Shown here piece after piece: positions 9,914 to 19,695 of a stretch of DNA of 46,715 bases (position 1 is the stretch's first letter; every line of letters starts with the position of its first letter). The translations under genes were made by a program, and so were the position numbers. The stretch comes from Hyphomicrobiales bacterium (GTDB taxonomy: Bacteria; Pseudomonadota; Alphaproteobacteria; Rhizobiales; Aestuariivirgaceae): assembly GCA_027024225.1 (NCBI GenBank), contig JALVSR010000030.1, positions 1 to 46,715 on the forward strand. The letters run 5' to 3'. The notes beneath the pieces were generated by a model. It was not told the origin of the DNA. It ran no database searches and saw only the letters and a program-made list of their open reading frames with translations.

Positions 9914-10307
9914 CCCGTTTATCGACGTTGGCCAGCCAGATCAATGGAAAGGGCTGGAACAGAATCGTTCGTTTCATCGTTTTTCAAACATGGCAGAGCC
10001 CGCGCCGGCACGCAAATGAAGTGGTTGTCATTCCCACCGGAAAATGCTTCCTCGCGCCCGCAAGAGCGAGGGTGGCCGGCAAGGAGGAAAGCCCACGCAA
10101 GACGACCGGGGCCTCTGCGCGGCGCCGGGCCGCCGATGCGCCCCGTCTGGCGCGGCCAGCCCGCAAAACTGTGGAACAAGAGACGGAAAATCCTTGTGAA
10201 ACCGGCACATGCGCTAAACTGGCGAAAGAGTCGCTGATTCGGAAGCCTCGCCGGGGAAGGAAACATCTGACGGCGGGCACGTGGCAAGGGGGCGTCACCG
10301 GAACCTC
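9914..10307. other. Intergenic region between the divergent TPR gene and smc
   Basis: 394 bases with no convincing gene. Small open frames here show neither conservation-like composition nor usable ribosome binding sites. The region must hold the promoters of both flanking genes; the only one I can point to is a candidate for smc at 10193-10220. A GC-rich self-complementary stretch lies around 10118-10142. Confidence 0.5.
10193..10220 (+). promoter_or_regulatory. Candidate housekeeping promoter of smc
   Basis: CTTGTG (10193-10198) and TAAACT (10215-10220), 16 bases apart, about 88 bases upstream of the smc start. The -35 fits the CTTG form often seen in alphaproteobacteria. By eye only. Confidence 0.35.
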
Positions 10308-13300
10308 ATGCGTTTTCGCAAGCTCAAACTGGCCGGCTTCAAATCGTTCGTGGAGCCCTCCGAGCTGCCCATCGAGCCGGGGCTGACCGGCATCGTCGGG
10401 CCCAATGGCTGCGGCAAGTCCAACCTGCTGGAAGCCATCCGCTGGGTCATGGGCGAAAATTCCTACAAGAGCATGCGCGCGTCCGCCATGGACGACGTGA
10501 TCTTCTCCGGCTCCGCCACCCGACCGGCGCGGGCCATGGCCGAGGTGACGCTGACGCTGGACAATTCCTCCCGTAGCGCGCCGCCGCCGTGGAAAGAGCT
10601 GGACACCATCGAGGTTTCGCGCCGCATCGTGCGCGAAAAGGGCTCCACCTACCGCATCAATGGCCGCGAGGTGCGCGCGCGAGACGTGCAGCTGCTGTTC
10701 GCCGATGTCGGCACCGGCGCGCGCTCGCCCGCGCTGGTGCGCCAGGGGCGCATTTCCGAGCTCATCAACGCCAGGCCGCAGGCCCGCCGCCGCCTGCTGG
10801 AAGAGGCCGCCGGCATCGCCGGCTTGCACGCGCGCCGGCACGAGGCCGAGCTGAAGCTGAACCAGGCCGAACAGAACCTGGCGCGGCTGGATGACGTCAT
10901 GCTGCAGTTGGAGCACCAGGTGAGCAGCCTGTCCCGCCAGGCGCGGCAGGCCTCCCGCTATCGCGAGCTCTCCAACAGCATCCGCGAGCATGAACATGCC
11001 TTGCTGTGGCGGCTGTGGCGAGAGGCGGCGCACAATCACACGGAAGCCGAAAACCAGGTGGCCACCGCCACGAAGGAGCAGGGCGAGGCGGCTTACCGGG
11101 CCTCGTTGCTCTCGCGCGAGCTGGAGCTGCTGCGCGAGCAGATCGCGCCTGTGCGCCGGCAGGCAGCGGAAAAGGGCGCGGCGGTGCAGCGAATCCGGCT
11201 GGAGCTTGAAGGGCTGGACAAGCAGGAACGCGCCGCCGAACGCCGCCGCCGCGAAAACGAGGAACGCATCCGCCAGACCGAGGCCGATCTTTCCCGCCTG
11301 GCGGAGGACTTGCAGGATGCCGAGACCACGCTGGCCCGGCTGAAGGAAGAGGAACGCGCGCTCGCCGCGCAAGATACCGACGCCGCCGCGCGCGAAGAGC
11401 TGGCCCGGACGCTGGCGCTGGCTCGTGCCGAGACGGCCGAATGGCAGCGCAAGCTGGACGCCGCGCGCGAGAAGCTGGCGGAACTGGCGGCGCAAGGGGG
11501 CGCGCTGCAAAGCCGCCTGCGCGAGCTGGAAAGCCGCCGCGAACGCCTGCAAGCCGAGCGCGCGCAGCAGGAACAACGCTTGCAAGCGCTGCAGGCGCAG
11601 CTGGCGCGGGCCGATCTCGCCGCCCTCGAACAACGCCTCGAACAGGCCGAACACGCCGCGCGGGAAGCCGAGGAAAAGGCCGGCGCCCTTGCCGAACGGG
11701 AACCTGAGCTGCGCGAGCGCGTGGATGCCGCGCGCACCCGCGCGCACGAGGCGCAACGCGCCGTGGACGCGCTCAAGGCGGAAATCCGCGCCATCGAGAA
11801 GATGCTGCAACCGCAGCAACAGGCCGGGGCCTCCCGCCTGGTTGACGAGCTGGAGGTGGAGGCAGGCTTCGAGAAGGCGCTGGCCGCCGCGCTGGGCGAG
11901 GACCTGGAAGCTTCGCTGGACGAGGATGCCGCCGCCCACTGGCGCGCGCTGCCAGACATCGACGATCTGCCCGCGCTGCCCGGCGAGGTGACGCCGCTTT
12001 CGCAACACGTGCGTGCGCCCGCCGCGCTGGCCCGGCGGCTGGCCGCCATCGGCGTGGTGGAAAGCGCCTTTGCCGGCCACACCCTGCAGCCAGCCCTGAA
12101 ACCCGGCCAGCGGCTGGTCAGCCGCGAGGGCGACCTGTGGCGGTGGGACGGCTTCGTCGCCGCTGCCGAGGCCCCCACGGCCGCCGCGCGGCGGCTGGAA
12201 GCGCGCAACCGGCTGGCGGAGCTTCAGGCCGAGCTGGAGCGTGCCGAAAACGCGCACGAAGAAGCAGAGCGGGAGCTGGCCACCGCGCGTGAACAATTGC
12301 GGGAATTGCAGCAGAAGCTGGATAACGCCCGCCGCGCCGCGCGCGAGGCCCGCGCCGCGCGCGAGAGCGCCCGGAGCGAACTGGAGCGTCAACGCACCGC
12401 GCACGAGGGCGTGCTGCGCGAGGTGGCGGCGCTTCAGGCCACACGGGAGCGGCTGGAAAAGGAAATGAGCGCGCTGGCGGAAGAACGTGCGCAGGTAAAG
12501 GCCGCGCTGGCCAACCTGCCCGGCACGGAGGGGCTGGAGGCGGAAATCGCGCAATTGCGCCAGCGGCTGGAAGCGGCGCGGGAGAAGGAGCGCGAGGCGC
12601 ACCTGGCCGTGCAGGCCGCCGAGCGCGAGGCCCGCGAACTGCAGGAGCGGAAGGAACGCATCGCGCGCGAGCGGCAAGACTGGCAGCGCCGTGCCGAGCG
12701 CGCCGCGCGGCACCGCGCGGAGCTGTCTCAGCGGCTGGAGAAGCTGCGCGAGGAACTGGCCAGCCTGCAACAGGCGCCGGATGCTTTCGCGGAAAAGCGC
12801 GAAATCTTGCGCGAACGCCTGCGCGAGGCCGAACGCGCGGCGAAGGAAGCGGCCGACGCCCAGGCCTTGGCCGAAAACGAGGTGCTGGAAAAGGAGCGTG
12901 CCTGGCGCGCGGCGGAAGAAGCGCTGGCGGAAGCGAAGGCCGCGCTGGCCGCCGCACAGGCCCATGGCCAGGCGGCGGCGGAAAGGTTGCGCGAGGTGCT
13001 GGAGCGGGTGGCCACCCGTGCCCAGTGCCGCCCGGAGCACCTGCTGGCCAAGACCGGCTGGACGGAGGAAAATTGCCCCACCCGCGAGGAGCTGGAGGCG
13101 GCCCTGGAAAAGGCCCGCGCCGCGCGCGAGCGCCTCGGCGCGGTCAATCTCCGGGCCGAGGACGAGCTGCGCGAGGCGCGGGAGGAGCTGGAAAAACTGC
13201 TGCGCGAGCGCGAGGACGTGCAGCAGGCGGTGAACAAGCTGCGCGGCGCCATTTCCAGCCTCAACCGCGAGGGGCGCAAGCGCCTACTGGAGGCCTTCGA

Positions 13301-13760
13301 CAAGGTAAACGAGCATTTCGCCACCCTGTTCGCCACCCTGTTCGGCGGCGGCAAGGCGCATCTGGAGCTTGTCGAATCGGATGATCCGCTTAACGCGGGG
13401 CTCGAGATTTTCGCCCGTCCGCCGGGCAAGCGCCTGCAAACGCTCTCGCTACTCTCCGGCGGTGAGCAGACACTGACCGCGCTGGCGCTCATCTTCGCCG
13501 TGTTCCTGGTGAACCCCTCGCCCATCTGCGTGCTGGACGAGGTGGACGCGCCGCTGGACGAGCACAACGTGGAGCGCTTCTGCAACCTGCTGGACGACAT
13601 GCTCAAGCGCGCGCCGACGGATTTTCTCATCATCACGCATCATCCGCTCACCATGTCGCGCATGCACCGCCTGTTCGGCGTGACCATGATGGAGCCGGGG
13701 GTTTCGCGCCTGGTGTCGGTGGACCTGGAAACCGCCGAACAGCTCCGCGAGGCATCCTGA
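10308..13760 (+). CDS. smc: Chromosome segregation protein SMC
   Basis: The 1150-residue SMC ATPase, which with ScpA and ScpB forms the bacterial condensin that extrudes and organises the chromosome. The N-terminal head has Walker A GPNGCGKS (31-38). Two long coiled coils, rich in Ala, Glu, Arg and Leu, flank a hinge domain at roughly 500-640. The C-terminal head has the signature LSGGEQ (about 1050) and Walker B with VLDEVDAPLD (about 1075), then the D-loop and H-loop (ITHH). Length matches the family. The ATG at 10308 begins the conserved MRFRKLKLAGFKSF; a GTG 27 bases upstream is also in frame but adds no conserved residues. Very high Arg/Ala/Glu codon content creates long antisense open frames, which are artefacts. 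Confidence 0.97.
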   Translation: MRFRKLKLAGFKSFVEPSELPIEPGLTGIVGPNGCGKSNLLEAIRWVMGENSYKSMRASAMDDVIFSGSATRPARAMAEVTLTLDNSSRSAPPPWKELDTIEVSRRIVREKGSTYRINGREVRARDVQLLFADVGTGARSPALVRQGRISELINARPQARRRLLEEAAGIAGLHARRHEAELKLNQAEQNLARLDDVMLQLEHQVSSLSRQARQASRYRELSNSIREHEHALLWRLWREAAHNHTEAENQVATATKEQGEAAYRASLLSRELELLREQIAPVRRQAAEKGAAVQRIRLELEGLDKQERAAERRRRENEERIRQTEADLSRLAEDLQDAETTLARLKEEERALAAQDTDAAAREELARTLALARAETAEWQRKLDAAREKLAELAAQGGALQSRLRELESRRERLQAERAQQEQRLQALQAQLARADLAALEQRLEQAEHAAREAEEKAGALAEREPELRERVDAARTRAHEAQRAVDALKAEIRAIEKMLQPQQQAGASRLVDELEVEAGFEKALAAALGEDLEASLDEDAAAHWRALPDIDDLPALPGEVTPLSQHVRAPAALARRLAAIGVVESAFAGHTLQPALKPGQRLVSREGDLWRWDGFVAAAEAPTAAARRLEARNRLAELQAELERAENAHEEAERELATAREQLRELQQKLDNARRAAREARAARESARSELERQRTAHEGVLREVAALQATRERLEKEMSALAEERAQVKAALANLPGTEGLEAEIAQLRQRLEAAREKEREAHLAVQAAEREARELQERKERIARERQDWQRRAERAARHRAELSQRLEKLREELASLQQAPDAFAEKREILRERLREAERAAKEAADAQALAENEVLEKERAWRAAEEALAEAKAALAAAQAHGQAAAERLREVLERVATRAQCRPEHLLAKTGWTEENCPTREELEAALEKARAARERLGAVNLRAEDELREAREELEKLLREREDVQQAVNKLRGAISSLNREGRKRLLEAFDKVNEHFATLFATLFGGGKAHLELVESDDPLNAGLEIFARPPGKRLQTLSLLSGGEQTLTALALIFAVFLVNPSPICVLDEVDAPLDEHNVERFCNLLDDMLKRAPTDFLIITHHPLTMSRMHRLFGVTMMEPGVSRLVSVDLETAEQLREAS

Positions 13761-13785
13761 TACCAAACCGTATAAAGAACCACCC

Positions 13786-13854
13786 ACCGCCCCGCGCCCC
13801 CACCCTAGTCCTTGCCTTTCACATTTCGGGGCCTGAGTGGGCGCGTGGGGCGGT
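13786..13854. repeat. Long inverted repeat downstream of smc
   Basis: Arm 13786-13805 (ACCGCCCC then GCGCCC then CACCC) pairs with arm 13835-13854 (GAGTGGGCGCG then TGGGGCGGT) over about 18 pairs with small bulges, around a 29-base loop. The loop is longer than in a normal terminator and no T-run follows directly on either strand. It may be a structured RNA element or part of an unrecognised non-coding RNA. Confidence 0.55.
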
Positions 13855-14087
13855 TTCACCAGTCAATCTTTGTGCACGGTGGCATGATCGGCGTGATGGG
13901 CGTGGGAAGGCCGCAGCAGGCTCGTGGTTCCTGTTTTTTGCGCCTCGATCCGCCCAAAGACTCAAGCCGTCGCAAGAAACGCGCGCATTCCTTGCATGGG
14001 GGCTCGAATCCGGTCGGAAAAATCGCCGGGGCCGGCAGGAGGCGTCGCCCGCGCGGGTGCACAGGGCGCTTCAATCGTGAAAACGTC

Positions 14088-14120
14088 ACGGCGCGGCAGA
14101 GCTTGGCTCCGCCGCGCCGT
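14088..14120 (-). terminator. Strong intrinsic terminator of grpE
   Basis: A near-perfect stem: ACGGCGCGGC (14088-14097) pairs with GCCGCGCCGT (14111-14120), continues after an A/C mismatch with GAGC/GCTC, and closes with a three-base loop. On the minus strand the stem is followed by GACGTTTTC, 32 bases after the grpE stop; on the plus strand by GCCTTGTTC. It most likely ends grpE and may also block smc readthrough. Confidence 0.7.
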
Positions 14121-14152
14121 GCCTTGTTCATGGCTCAGAAAAAGGCGATGGC

Positions 14153-14791
14153 TCAGCCCCTGCCTTCCTCTCCGTTGCGACCGCCCTCGCTGTTTTTCGC
14201 CACGCCGACGCGGGCGGGGCGCAGCACGCGGTCGTGGTGCGTATAACCCTCCTGGATGACCTGCACCACCTTGCCGGCGTCTTCCGGGCCGGCTTCCACC
14301 TCGAACATGGCCTCGTGCACGTTCGGGTTGAAGCGCTCGCCATGCGCCGGAATGCGCTTGATGTGATGACGCTCGAAGATGTTGAGCATCTCCTTCAGCG
14401 TCATTTCCACGCCCTCCAGCAGGCTGGCCAGCAGCTCGTGCTCGTCCTTGCGCTCCTCCGGCACCGACTCGATGGCGCGAGAGAGATTGTCGCACACGTT
14501 CAGCATGTCACGCGCGAAATCGGAGGAGGCGAACTTCACCGCCTCGTCCTTCTCGCGCATCAGGCGGCGGCGGATATTTTCCTGCTCGGAGAGCGCGCGC
14601 AGATACTTGTCCTTCAGCTCGGCCACCTCGGCGCGCAGCCTTTCCAGCTCTTTTTCCATCGTCAGCTCTTCCGACGCGCTTTCGGCGGCCTGTTCCCCGG
14701 ACTGGGCCATGCCTTCCGAGGTGGCGCGCGCCTCGTCCGCCTGCTGTTGCCGCTGTTGTTCCTCGCGCTGCGCCTGTTCCTTCTCGCTCAT
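14153..14791 (-). CDS. grpE: Nucleotide exchange factor GrpE
   Basis: GrpE exchanges ADP for ATP on DnaK in the Hsp70 chaperone cycle. The 212-residue product has an acidic, Gln-rich N-terminal tail (1-45), a long coiled-coil helix (about 45-110, including RYLRALSEQENIRRR-like residues), and the C-terminal beta domain with HGERFNPNVHEAM and VVQVIQEGY, all typical. The start at 14791 is preceded by AAAGGA at usable distance; the upstream in-frame extension adds nothing conserved. It lies 84 bases downstream of hrcA on the same strand, the usual heat-shock pairing, and ends at a strong terminator. Confidence 0.96.
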   Translation of the reverse strand: MSEKEQAQREEQQRQQQADEARATSEGMAQSGEQAAESASEELTMEKELERLRAEVAELKDKYLRALSEQENIRRRLMREKDEAVKFASSDFARDMLNVCDNLSRAIESVPEERKDEHELLASLLEGVEMTLKEMLNIFERHHIKRIPAHGERFNPNVHEAMFEVEAGPEDAGKVVQVIQEGYTHHDRVLRPARVGVAKNSEGGRNGEEGRG

Positions 14792-14875
14792 GCCTGATTG
14801 ATCCTTTTTCCGTGTATGTCCCCGCAAGAGATGTTTGCCGTCCGCCTGTGCATATCTGTGTTGTGCACGTGAAAA

Positions 14876-15967
14876 TCAAGAGAGCAGGCGCGAAACCATC
14901 CGCGCGGCGTAGTCCACCACCGGGATGATGCGCGCATAGGGCAGCCGCGTGGGGCCGATGACGCCCAGCACGCCCACCACCTCGTGCTCGGCGTCGCCAT
15001 AAGGCGCGACGATGAGCGAGGAGCCGGACATGGAGAACAGCGGGTTCTCGCGCCCGATGAAGATGCGCACGCCCTCGCCCTGCTCCACCATGGAGAGCAG
15101 CTCCACCAGCGCGCGCTTTTCCTCCAGGTCCTCGAACAGTCGTTGCAGCCGCTCGAGGTCGGAGAGCAGCTCGGCATCGGCGATCAGATTGCCACGCCCG
15201 CGCACGATGAGCCGTTTGTCATCGCCGCTGCCGGACCACGTGGCCAATCCTTGCGCCACCGCCTCGGCCGCCAGCGCGTCGATCTCGCGGCGCAGGATCT
15301 CCAGCTCCTTTTGCACCCGCCCGCCCATCTCGCGCATGGACAGGCCGGAGAGGCGGTCGTTCAGAAAGGCCGCCGCACGTTGCAGGGTGGCGGTGGGCAA
15401 GTCCGCCGGCACGGTGAACACGCGGTTTTCCACCGTGCCGTCCTGCCCCACGATGATGGCCAGCGCCTTTTCCGGCTCCAGGCGCACGAATTCTATCTGG
15501 CGTATGCGCGGGTTATGCGTGGGCGTAACCACCAGCCCGGCGCAATGGGCCAGGCCGGACAGGGCGGAGGAAATCTGCTCCAGCATTGCCTCCTGCGGGG
15601 CGCTGGTGTCCACCTGCTCCAGTCGCGCATCGATGTGCGCCTTGTCTTGCGGGTTGAGCTCCGCGTTTTCCATGACGGCATCGACGAAGAAACGCAGACC
15701 CAGCTCCGTGGGCATGCGCCCGGCTGAGGTGTGCGGCGCGTGCAGCAGGCCGAGCTCCTCTAGGTCAGCCATGACATTGCGGATGGAGGCGGGAGAGAGG
15801 TTGAAACCGCCCTTGCGCGAAAGCGTGCGCGAGCCCACCGGCGCGCCGGTTTCGAGATACAGGTCGACAAGCTGGCGGAAGATTTCTCGCGCACGTTCAT
15901 CCAGCTCCGCCAGCGAGCCGATGGCCGGTGTGTGCGGATTCTGTCCCATGGAGCGTGTGTTGGCCAT
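14876..15967 (-). CDS. hrcA: Heat-inducible transcription repressor HrcA
   Basis: HrcA represses groE and dnaK-type operons by binding the CIRCE inverted repeat, and is kept active by GroEL. The 363-residue product has the N-terminal winged-helix (SRTLSRKGGFNLSPASIRN), the dimer domain with a GAF-like fold (SSALSGLAHCAGLVVTP and LAIIVGQDGTVENRVF), and the C-terminal VVGVLGVIGPTRLPYARIIP block. The start at 15967 fits the family length; 15949 is an alternative. I see no CIRCE sequence upstream within the window, so autorepression is not supported. Divergent from the YggT gene with 263 bases between. Confidence 0.95.
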   Translation of the reverse strand: MANTRSMGQNPHTPAIGSLAELDERAREIFRQLVDLYLETGAPVGSRTLSRKGGFNLSPASIRNVMADLEELGLLHAPHTSAGRMPTELGLRFFVDAVMENAELNPQDKAHIDARLEQVDTSAPQEAMLEQISSALSGLAHCAGLVVTPTHNPRIRQIEFVRLEPEKALAIIVGQDGTVENRVFTVPADLPTATLQRAAAFLNDRLSGLSMREMGGRVQKELEILRREIDALAAEAVAQGLATWSGSGDDKRLIVRGRGNLIADAELLSDLERLQRLFEDLEEKRALVELLSMVEQGEGVRIFIGRENPLFSMSGSSLIVAPYGDAEHEVVGVLGVIGPTRLPYARIIPVVDYAARMVSRLLS

Positions 15968-16230
15968 TTTCACGCGTTGGTCAAGCCGTTGTGGAACATT
16001 CCCGTTCCACCGCGCAAGGCCAGGATGCAAGGATGCCATCCACCGCCCCATGCCCTCGCCCATCCTCAGATCGTTCAGAGCAAGGGGTTGGGCGGGGCGC
16101 GGAGCGATGTTGCCCAAGTCGTCACTTTTCACCAGCACAATATGGGGGCTTGGGCAAGGGATTGAAGAGGCGCTATAAATGCATCCGAGGCTGCAGGAAT
16201 CAGCCCTTAACCTCCAGGCAAGGCGGCGCA

Positions 16231-16542
16231 ATGGAACATCCCTTCATCGCATACTGGTACTTTCACCTGCCGAATTTCGTGCTGGCGGCGATGTTCTGGA
16301 CGCTGCTGGGGCGGTTCGTGCTGTCGCTGTTCGTGCCGGAAAACTGGGACAACTACATCTGGCGCGCCTTCGTGCGCATTACCGAGCCGGTGGTCAGGCC
16401 GGTGCGCTTTCTCACGCCGCACATCGTGCCGCCGCGCATGGTGCTGTTGCTGGCGGCGGTGTGGGTGTTCTTCCTGCGGCTGGTTCTGTTCGTGGTGCTG
16501 GCGGCGCAAGGGATGGCGCCGGTTATCGCACCCGCCGGATGA
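16231..16542 (+). CDS. YggT-family integral membrane protein
   Basis: A 103-residue protein with two hydrophobic stretches (about 15-35 and 70-95) around the motif YIWRAFVRITEPVVRPVR, which matches the ITEP-V-x-P-x-R block of the YggT/Ycf19 family. Members are linked to osmotic stress or membrane assembly, but the molecular role is not settled. The start at 16231 has AAGG nearby upstream. Convergent with phoU, with 25 bases between the stops. Confidence 0.75.
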   Translation: MEHPFIAYWYFHLPNFVLAAMFWTLLGRFVLSLFVPENWDNYIWRAFVRITEPVVRPVRFLTPHIVPPRMVLLLAAVWVFFLRLVLFVVLAAQGMAPVIAPAG

Positions 16543-16567
16543 GGCCGGCGGGCGGCGGGCGCGCGTT

Positions 16568-17332
16568 TCAGGCTTCGCCCCCTGCCTCGTCCTCGTCCTC
16601 GTCCACCTCGTCCAGCGGGCCGGAATAGGCCGGCAGGATGCGCGAGGTGGCGTCTCCCTTCGGCCGGTGCTCGTCCAGCCGCTCGCCGGTGGCGACATAG
16701 TAGACGCTTTCGGCGATGTTGGTGACATGGTCGCCGATACGCTCCAGATTGCGCGCGCCGAACAGCAGATGGGCGCACAGGCCGATGGTGCGCGGATCTT
16801 CCATCATGTAGGTGAGCAGCTCGCGGAACAGGGAGCTGTAGGCGGCGTCCACCTCCTCGTCATGACGCCAAATCTCCACCGCCAGATCGGCGTCCTTCTT
16901 CTCGTAGGCCTGAAGAATGCCGCGCAGCTGGGCCAGCACCAGCTTGCCCATGCGCTTGAGGTTTTTCTTCACGGGCTTGGGCGGTTTCTCCTGCGCCAGC
17001 GTGATGACGCGCCGGGCGATGTTCTTGGCCAGGTCGCCGATGCGCTCCAGCTCGTGCGCCACCTTGATGGCCGCCACCACGGCGCGCAGGTCGTTGGCCA
17101 GTGGCTGGCGGCGGGCAATGAGCTGAATGGCGCGTTCCTCGATCTGGTGCTCGAGCTGATCCACCTCCCTGTCCTTGAGAATGGTCTGCTCGGCCAGCTC
17201 GGGATTGCGCTTGCGCAAGGCCACCAGCGCGTTTTCCAGCTCGTCCGCCGCCAGATGGCCCATGCGGATGATGTCGCCTTCCAGCTCCTGCAATTCGCGA
17301 TCGAACGCCTTGACGATGTGACTGTTGGCCAT
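16568..17332 (-). CDS. phoU: Phosphate uptake regulator PhoU
   Basis: PhoU links the Pst transporter to the PhoR/PhoB two-component system and keeps the Pho regulon off when phosphate is plentiful. The 254-residue product is two tandem three-helix bundles; the repeat is visible in ELERIGDLAKNIARRV (first) and NLERIGDHVTNIAESV (second), which carry the metal-binding E/D-xxx-D residues. A strong AGAGGAA site precedes the ATG at 17332, which decides the start against an upstream extension. Last gene of pstS-pstC-pstA-pstB-phoU, 64 bases after pstB. The acidic C-terminal tail (DEVDEDEDEAGGE) is unusual but unremarkable. Confidence 0.96.
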   Translation of the reverse strand: MANSHIVKAFDRELQELEGDIIRMGHLAADELENALVALRKRNPELAEQTILKDREVDQLEHQIEERAIQLIARRQPLANDLRAVVAAIKVAHELERIGDLAKNIARRVITLAQEKPPKPVKKNLKRMGKLVLAQLRGILQAYEKKDADLAVEIWRHDEEVDAAYSSLFRELLTYMMEDPRTIGLCAHLLFGARNLERIGDHVTNIAESVYYVATGERLDEHRPKGDATSRILPAYSGPLDEVDEDEDEAGGEA

Positions 17333-17396
17333 GTTCCTCTCGTCGCCTCGAGTGTTCCGTTCCCCACTTCCCCTCGGCGCCTTCCGGCGGCGCTGG

Positions 17397-18266
17397 TCAG
17401 CCATAACGGCCGGTGATGTAGTCCTGCGTCTGCTTCTCGCGCGGGGCGGTGAAAATCTGCTCCGTCGGCCCCTCCTCGATCAGCCGGCCCAAGTGGAAGA
17501 AGGCCGTGCGGTCGGACACGCGGGCGGCCTGCTGCATGGAGTGGGTGACGATGACGATACAATAGTTTTCCTTCAGCTCGTCGATCAGTTCCTCGATGCG
17601 GGCGGTGGCGATGGGATCCAGCGCGGAAGCCGGCTCGTCCATCAGTATCACCTCGGGGCGCGTGGCGATGGCCCGCGCGATGCACAGGCGCTGCTGCTGA
17701 CCACCCGAGAGCCCCGTGCCCGGTGCGTCGAGGCGGTCTTTCACTTCGTCCCAAAGGGCCGCCTTGCGCAGCGACGTTTCCACGATCTCGTCCAGCTCCG
17801 TCTTGTCTCTCGCCAGGCCGTGAATGCGCGGGCCATAGGCCACGTTCTCGTAGATGGATTTGGGGAACGGGTTGGGTTTCTGAAAGACCATGCCCACGCG
17901 CGCGCGCAGCAGCACCGGGTCGATGTCGCCTGAGTAGATGTCCTCGCCGTCGAGCAGGAAGGTGCCTTCCACGCGGCAGATGTCGATGAGATCGTTCATG
18001 CGGTTGAGACAGCGCAAATAGGTGGACTTGCCGCAGCCCGACGGGCCGATGAGGGCCATCACCGAACGATCGGGGATGTCCAGCGAGACGTCGAAGATGG
18101 CCTGTTTCTCGCCGTAGAAGACGTTCACGTTGCGGGTGATGAACTTGCACTTGTGACCGCAGACGGGCGAGGTGGGCCTGGACTTGTCCTCGCCTGCGGG
18201 CGTGGCGGCGGCCCTCTCTTGCGCCGCCTCGGCGGTCTCGATCGTGATGTCCCGGTTTTCCGTCAT
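17397..18266 (-). CDS. pstB: Phosphate ABC transporter ATP-binding protein PstB
   Basis: ATPase subunit of the high-affinity phosphate importer, cytoplasmic face of the inner membrane. The 289-residue product has Walker [10 protein letters not shown] (about 74-82), the Q-loop in [11 protein letters not shown], the ABC signature LSGGQQQR, Walker [13 protein letters not shown], and the switch histidine in IVTHSMQQA. An N-terminal tail of about 35 residues precedes the core. It follows pstA by 46 bases and precedes phoU. Confidence 0.97.
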   Translation of the reverse strand: MTENRDITIETAEAAQERAAATPAGEDKSRPTSPVCGHKCKFITRNVNVFYGEKQAIFDVSLDIPDRSVMALIGPSGCGKSTYLRCLNRMNDLIDICRVEGTFLLDGEDIYSGDIDPVLLRARVGMVFQKPNPFPKSIYENVAYGPRIHGLARDKTELDEIVETSLRKAALWDEVKDRLDAPGTGLSGGQQQRLCIARAIATRPEVILMDEPASALDPIATARIEELIDELKENYCIVIVTHSMQQAARVSDRTAFFHLGRLIEEGPTEQIFTAPREKQTQDYITGRYG

Positions 18267-18312
18267 GCGTCCATGTTCCAGTTTGTTCGGTCCGGCCCCC
18301 TTGCCGCCGGTT

Positions 18313-19695
18313 TCACCACTTGGTTGAATAGCGCTGGCGCAGCCATATGGCCAGAGCGTTCATGGCCAGCAGGAAGCCCAGCAGCACCAGGATGGCCGCG
18401 GCCGTGCGCGAAACGAAACCACGCTCGGGGCTGTCCGCCCAGGAATAGATCTGCGTCGGCAGGGCCGTGGCCGGTTCGGTAAGCCCCATGTTGGAAATGT
18501 CGGGGATGAAGGCGTTCATGCCCACCAGCAGCAGCGGCGCGGTTTCGCCCAGCGCCTGCGCCATGCCGATGATGGCGCCGGTGAGAATGCCCGGCATGGC
18601 CACGGGCAGCACGTGGTGAAACACCATCTGGTGATGCGATGCGCCCACGCCCAGCGCCGCCTCGCGCAAGGATGGCGGCACGGCCTTCAGCGCGGCGCGG
18701 GTGGCGATGATGATGGTGGGCAGGGTCATGAGCGAGAGCACCATGCCACCCACCAGCGGGGTGGAGCGCGGCACGCCGAAAAAGCCGATGAACAGCGACA
18801 GCCCCAGCAGGCCGAACACCACCGAGGGCACGGCGGCGAGATTGTTGATGTTGATTTCCACGAAGTCGGTGAAGCGGTTCTTCGGCGCGAATTCCTCGAG
18901 GTAAATGGCCGCCAGGATGCCGGTGGGAAAGGAGATGAGAAAGGTCACCAGCAGGGTGAGGAACGAGCCCACGATGGCGCCCGCCAGCCCCGCGGCCTCC
19001 GGCAGGCGCGAGTCGGCGTTGAAGAACAGGCCCCAGTTGAAGGGCAGGTGCACGCGCTTTTGCTCCTTCAGCACGCGGAAGGCCCGCACCACCTCCGGCC
19101 CGCCGAGCTTCGGGTTTGGCCGTTTGCGCTCGCCCCGCACGATGTATTCCGGTATCAGCCCCTTGTTGAACTGGTCATAGGGGTCGGAGGCCAGCACGTC
19201 GAAAGGAATGATGCGGCCCACGAGGTGCGGGTTTTCCATCACGTGGTCGCGCAGGGCGTAGGGCGCGCTGCGCGAGACGATTTTGAGCACCTTGCGCCTG
19301 AGCTTGCGGTTCTTGCGCATGTCTTCGGGCAGGGCGCGCAACAGGCCCTCCTTCACGATCTTGCGCCAGTTGCCGCGGCGCATGTTCTGCGGCTTCACCA
19401 GCTCCGGCTTCAGGTCGAACTCCAGCGTAATGAAGGTCTGGCGAAAGGCCGGCAGGCCGGACTTGAGCAGTGAACCGACGAGGATGGAAAGCAGCCCCGC
19501 CGCCAGCACGATGGCGGCCAGGCCGATGAACTTCATGCGTCGGTTGGCGGCGTGGCGGCGGCGCAGGCGCGCGAGCATTTGCGGGCTGTGCCAGTCGATG
19601 CGGCCATTGGGACCGGCGGCGCCACCTTCCGAAGCGCCCTGTTTCTCCGCCCGGTCCCGCGCCTCATGCGCCCTGTTGTGCGTGCGATCAGTCAT
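18313..19695 (-). CDS. pstA: Phosphate ABC transporter permease PstA (with N-terminal DUF3333-type extension)
   Basis: Inner-membrane permease subunit. At 460 residues it is far longer than E. coli PstA (about 296). After the first membrane segment (about 55-78), a largely hydrophilic stretch (about 85-235) precedes the conserved permease core with five membrane segments and the EAA coupling loop ([27 protein letters not shown]). This long-form PstA with a DUF3333-type region is known in alphaproteobacteria. The gene overlaps the pstC stop by 8 bases, which indicates coupling. Confidence 0.94.
   Translation of the reverse strand: MTDRTHNRAHEARDRAEKQGASEGGAAGPNGRIDWHSPQMLARLRRRHAANRRMKFIGLAAIVLAAGLLSILVGSLLKSGLPAFRQTFITLEFDLKPELVKPQNMRRGNWRKIVKEGLLRALPEDMRKNRKLRRKVLKIVSRSAPYALRDHVMENPHLVGRIIPFDVLASDPYDQFNKGLIPEYIVRGERKRPNPKLGGPEVVRAFRVLKEQKRVHLPFNWGLFFNADSRLPEAAGLAGAIVGSFLTLLVTFLISFPTGILAAIYLEEFAPKNRFTDFVEININNLAAVPSVVFGLLGLSLFIGFFGVPRSTPLVGGMVLSLMTLPTIIIATRAALKAVPPSLREAALGVGASHHQMVFHHVLPVAMPGILTGAIIGMAQALGETAPLLLVGMNAFIPDISNMGLTEPATALPTQIYSWADSPERGFVSRTAAAILVLLGFLLAMNALAIWLRQRYSTKW

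Larger units (their letters stand above)
13761..14152. other. Convergent intergenic region between smc and grpE
   Basis: 392 bases with no protein gene I can support. It contains a long GC-rich inverted repeat right after smc (13786-13854), a weak hairpin followed by six T (13917-13939) that could end the smc transcript, and a very strong hairpin before grpE (14088-14120). I looked for tmRNA, SRP RNA and 6S RNA hallmarks and could not recognise them. Confidence 0.5.

Noticed and set aside
9919-10287. 122-residue frame upstream of smc
   Set aside because: Overlaps the candidate smc promoter, no binding site, no family.
9984-13040. 1018-residue open frame antisense to smc
   Set aside because: Its composition (Arg, Gln, Leu, Ala) mirrors the coiled-coil codons of smc; no domain is visible, and smc is certain.
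15968-16230. CIRCE operator upstream of hrcA
   Set aside because: No TTAGCACTC/GAGTGCTAA-like pair found by eye.
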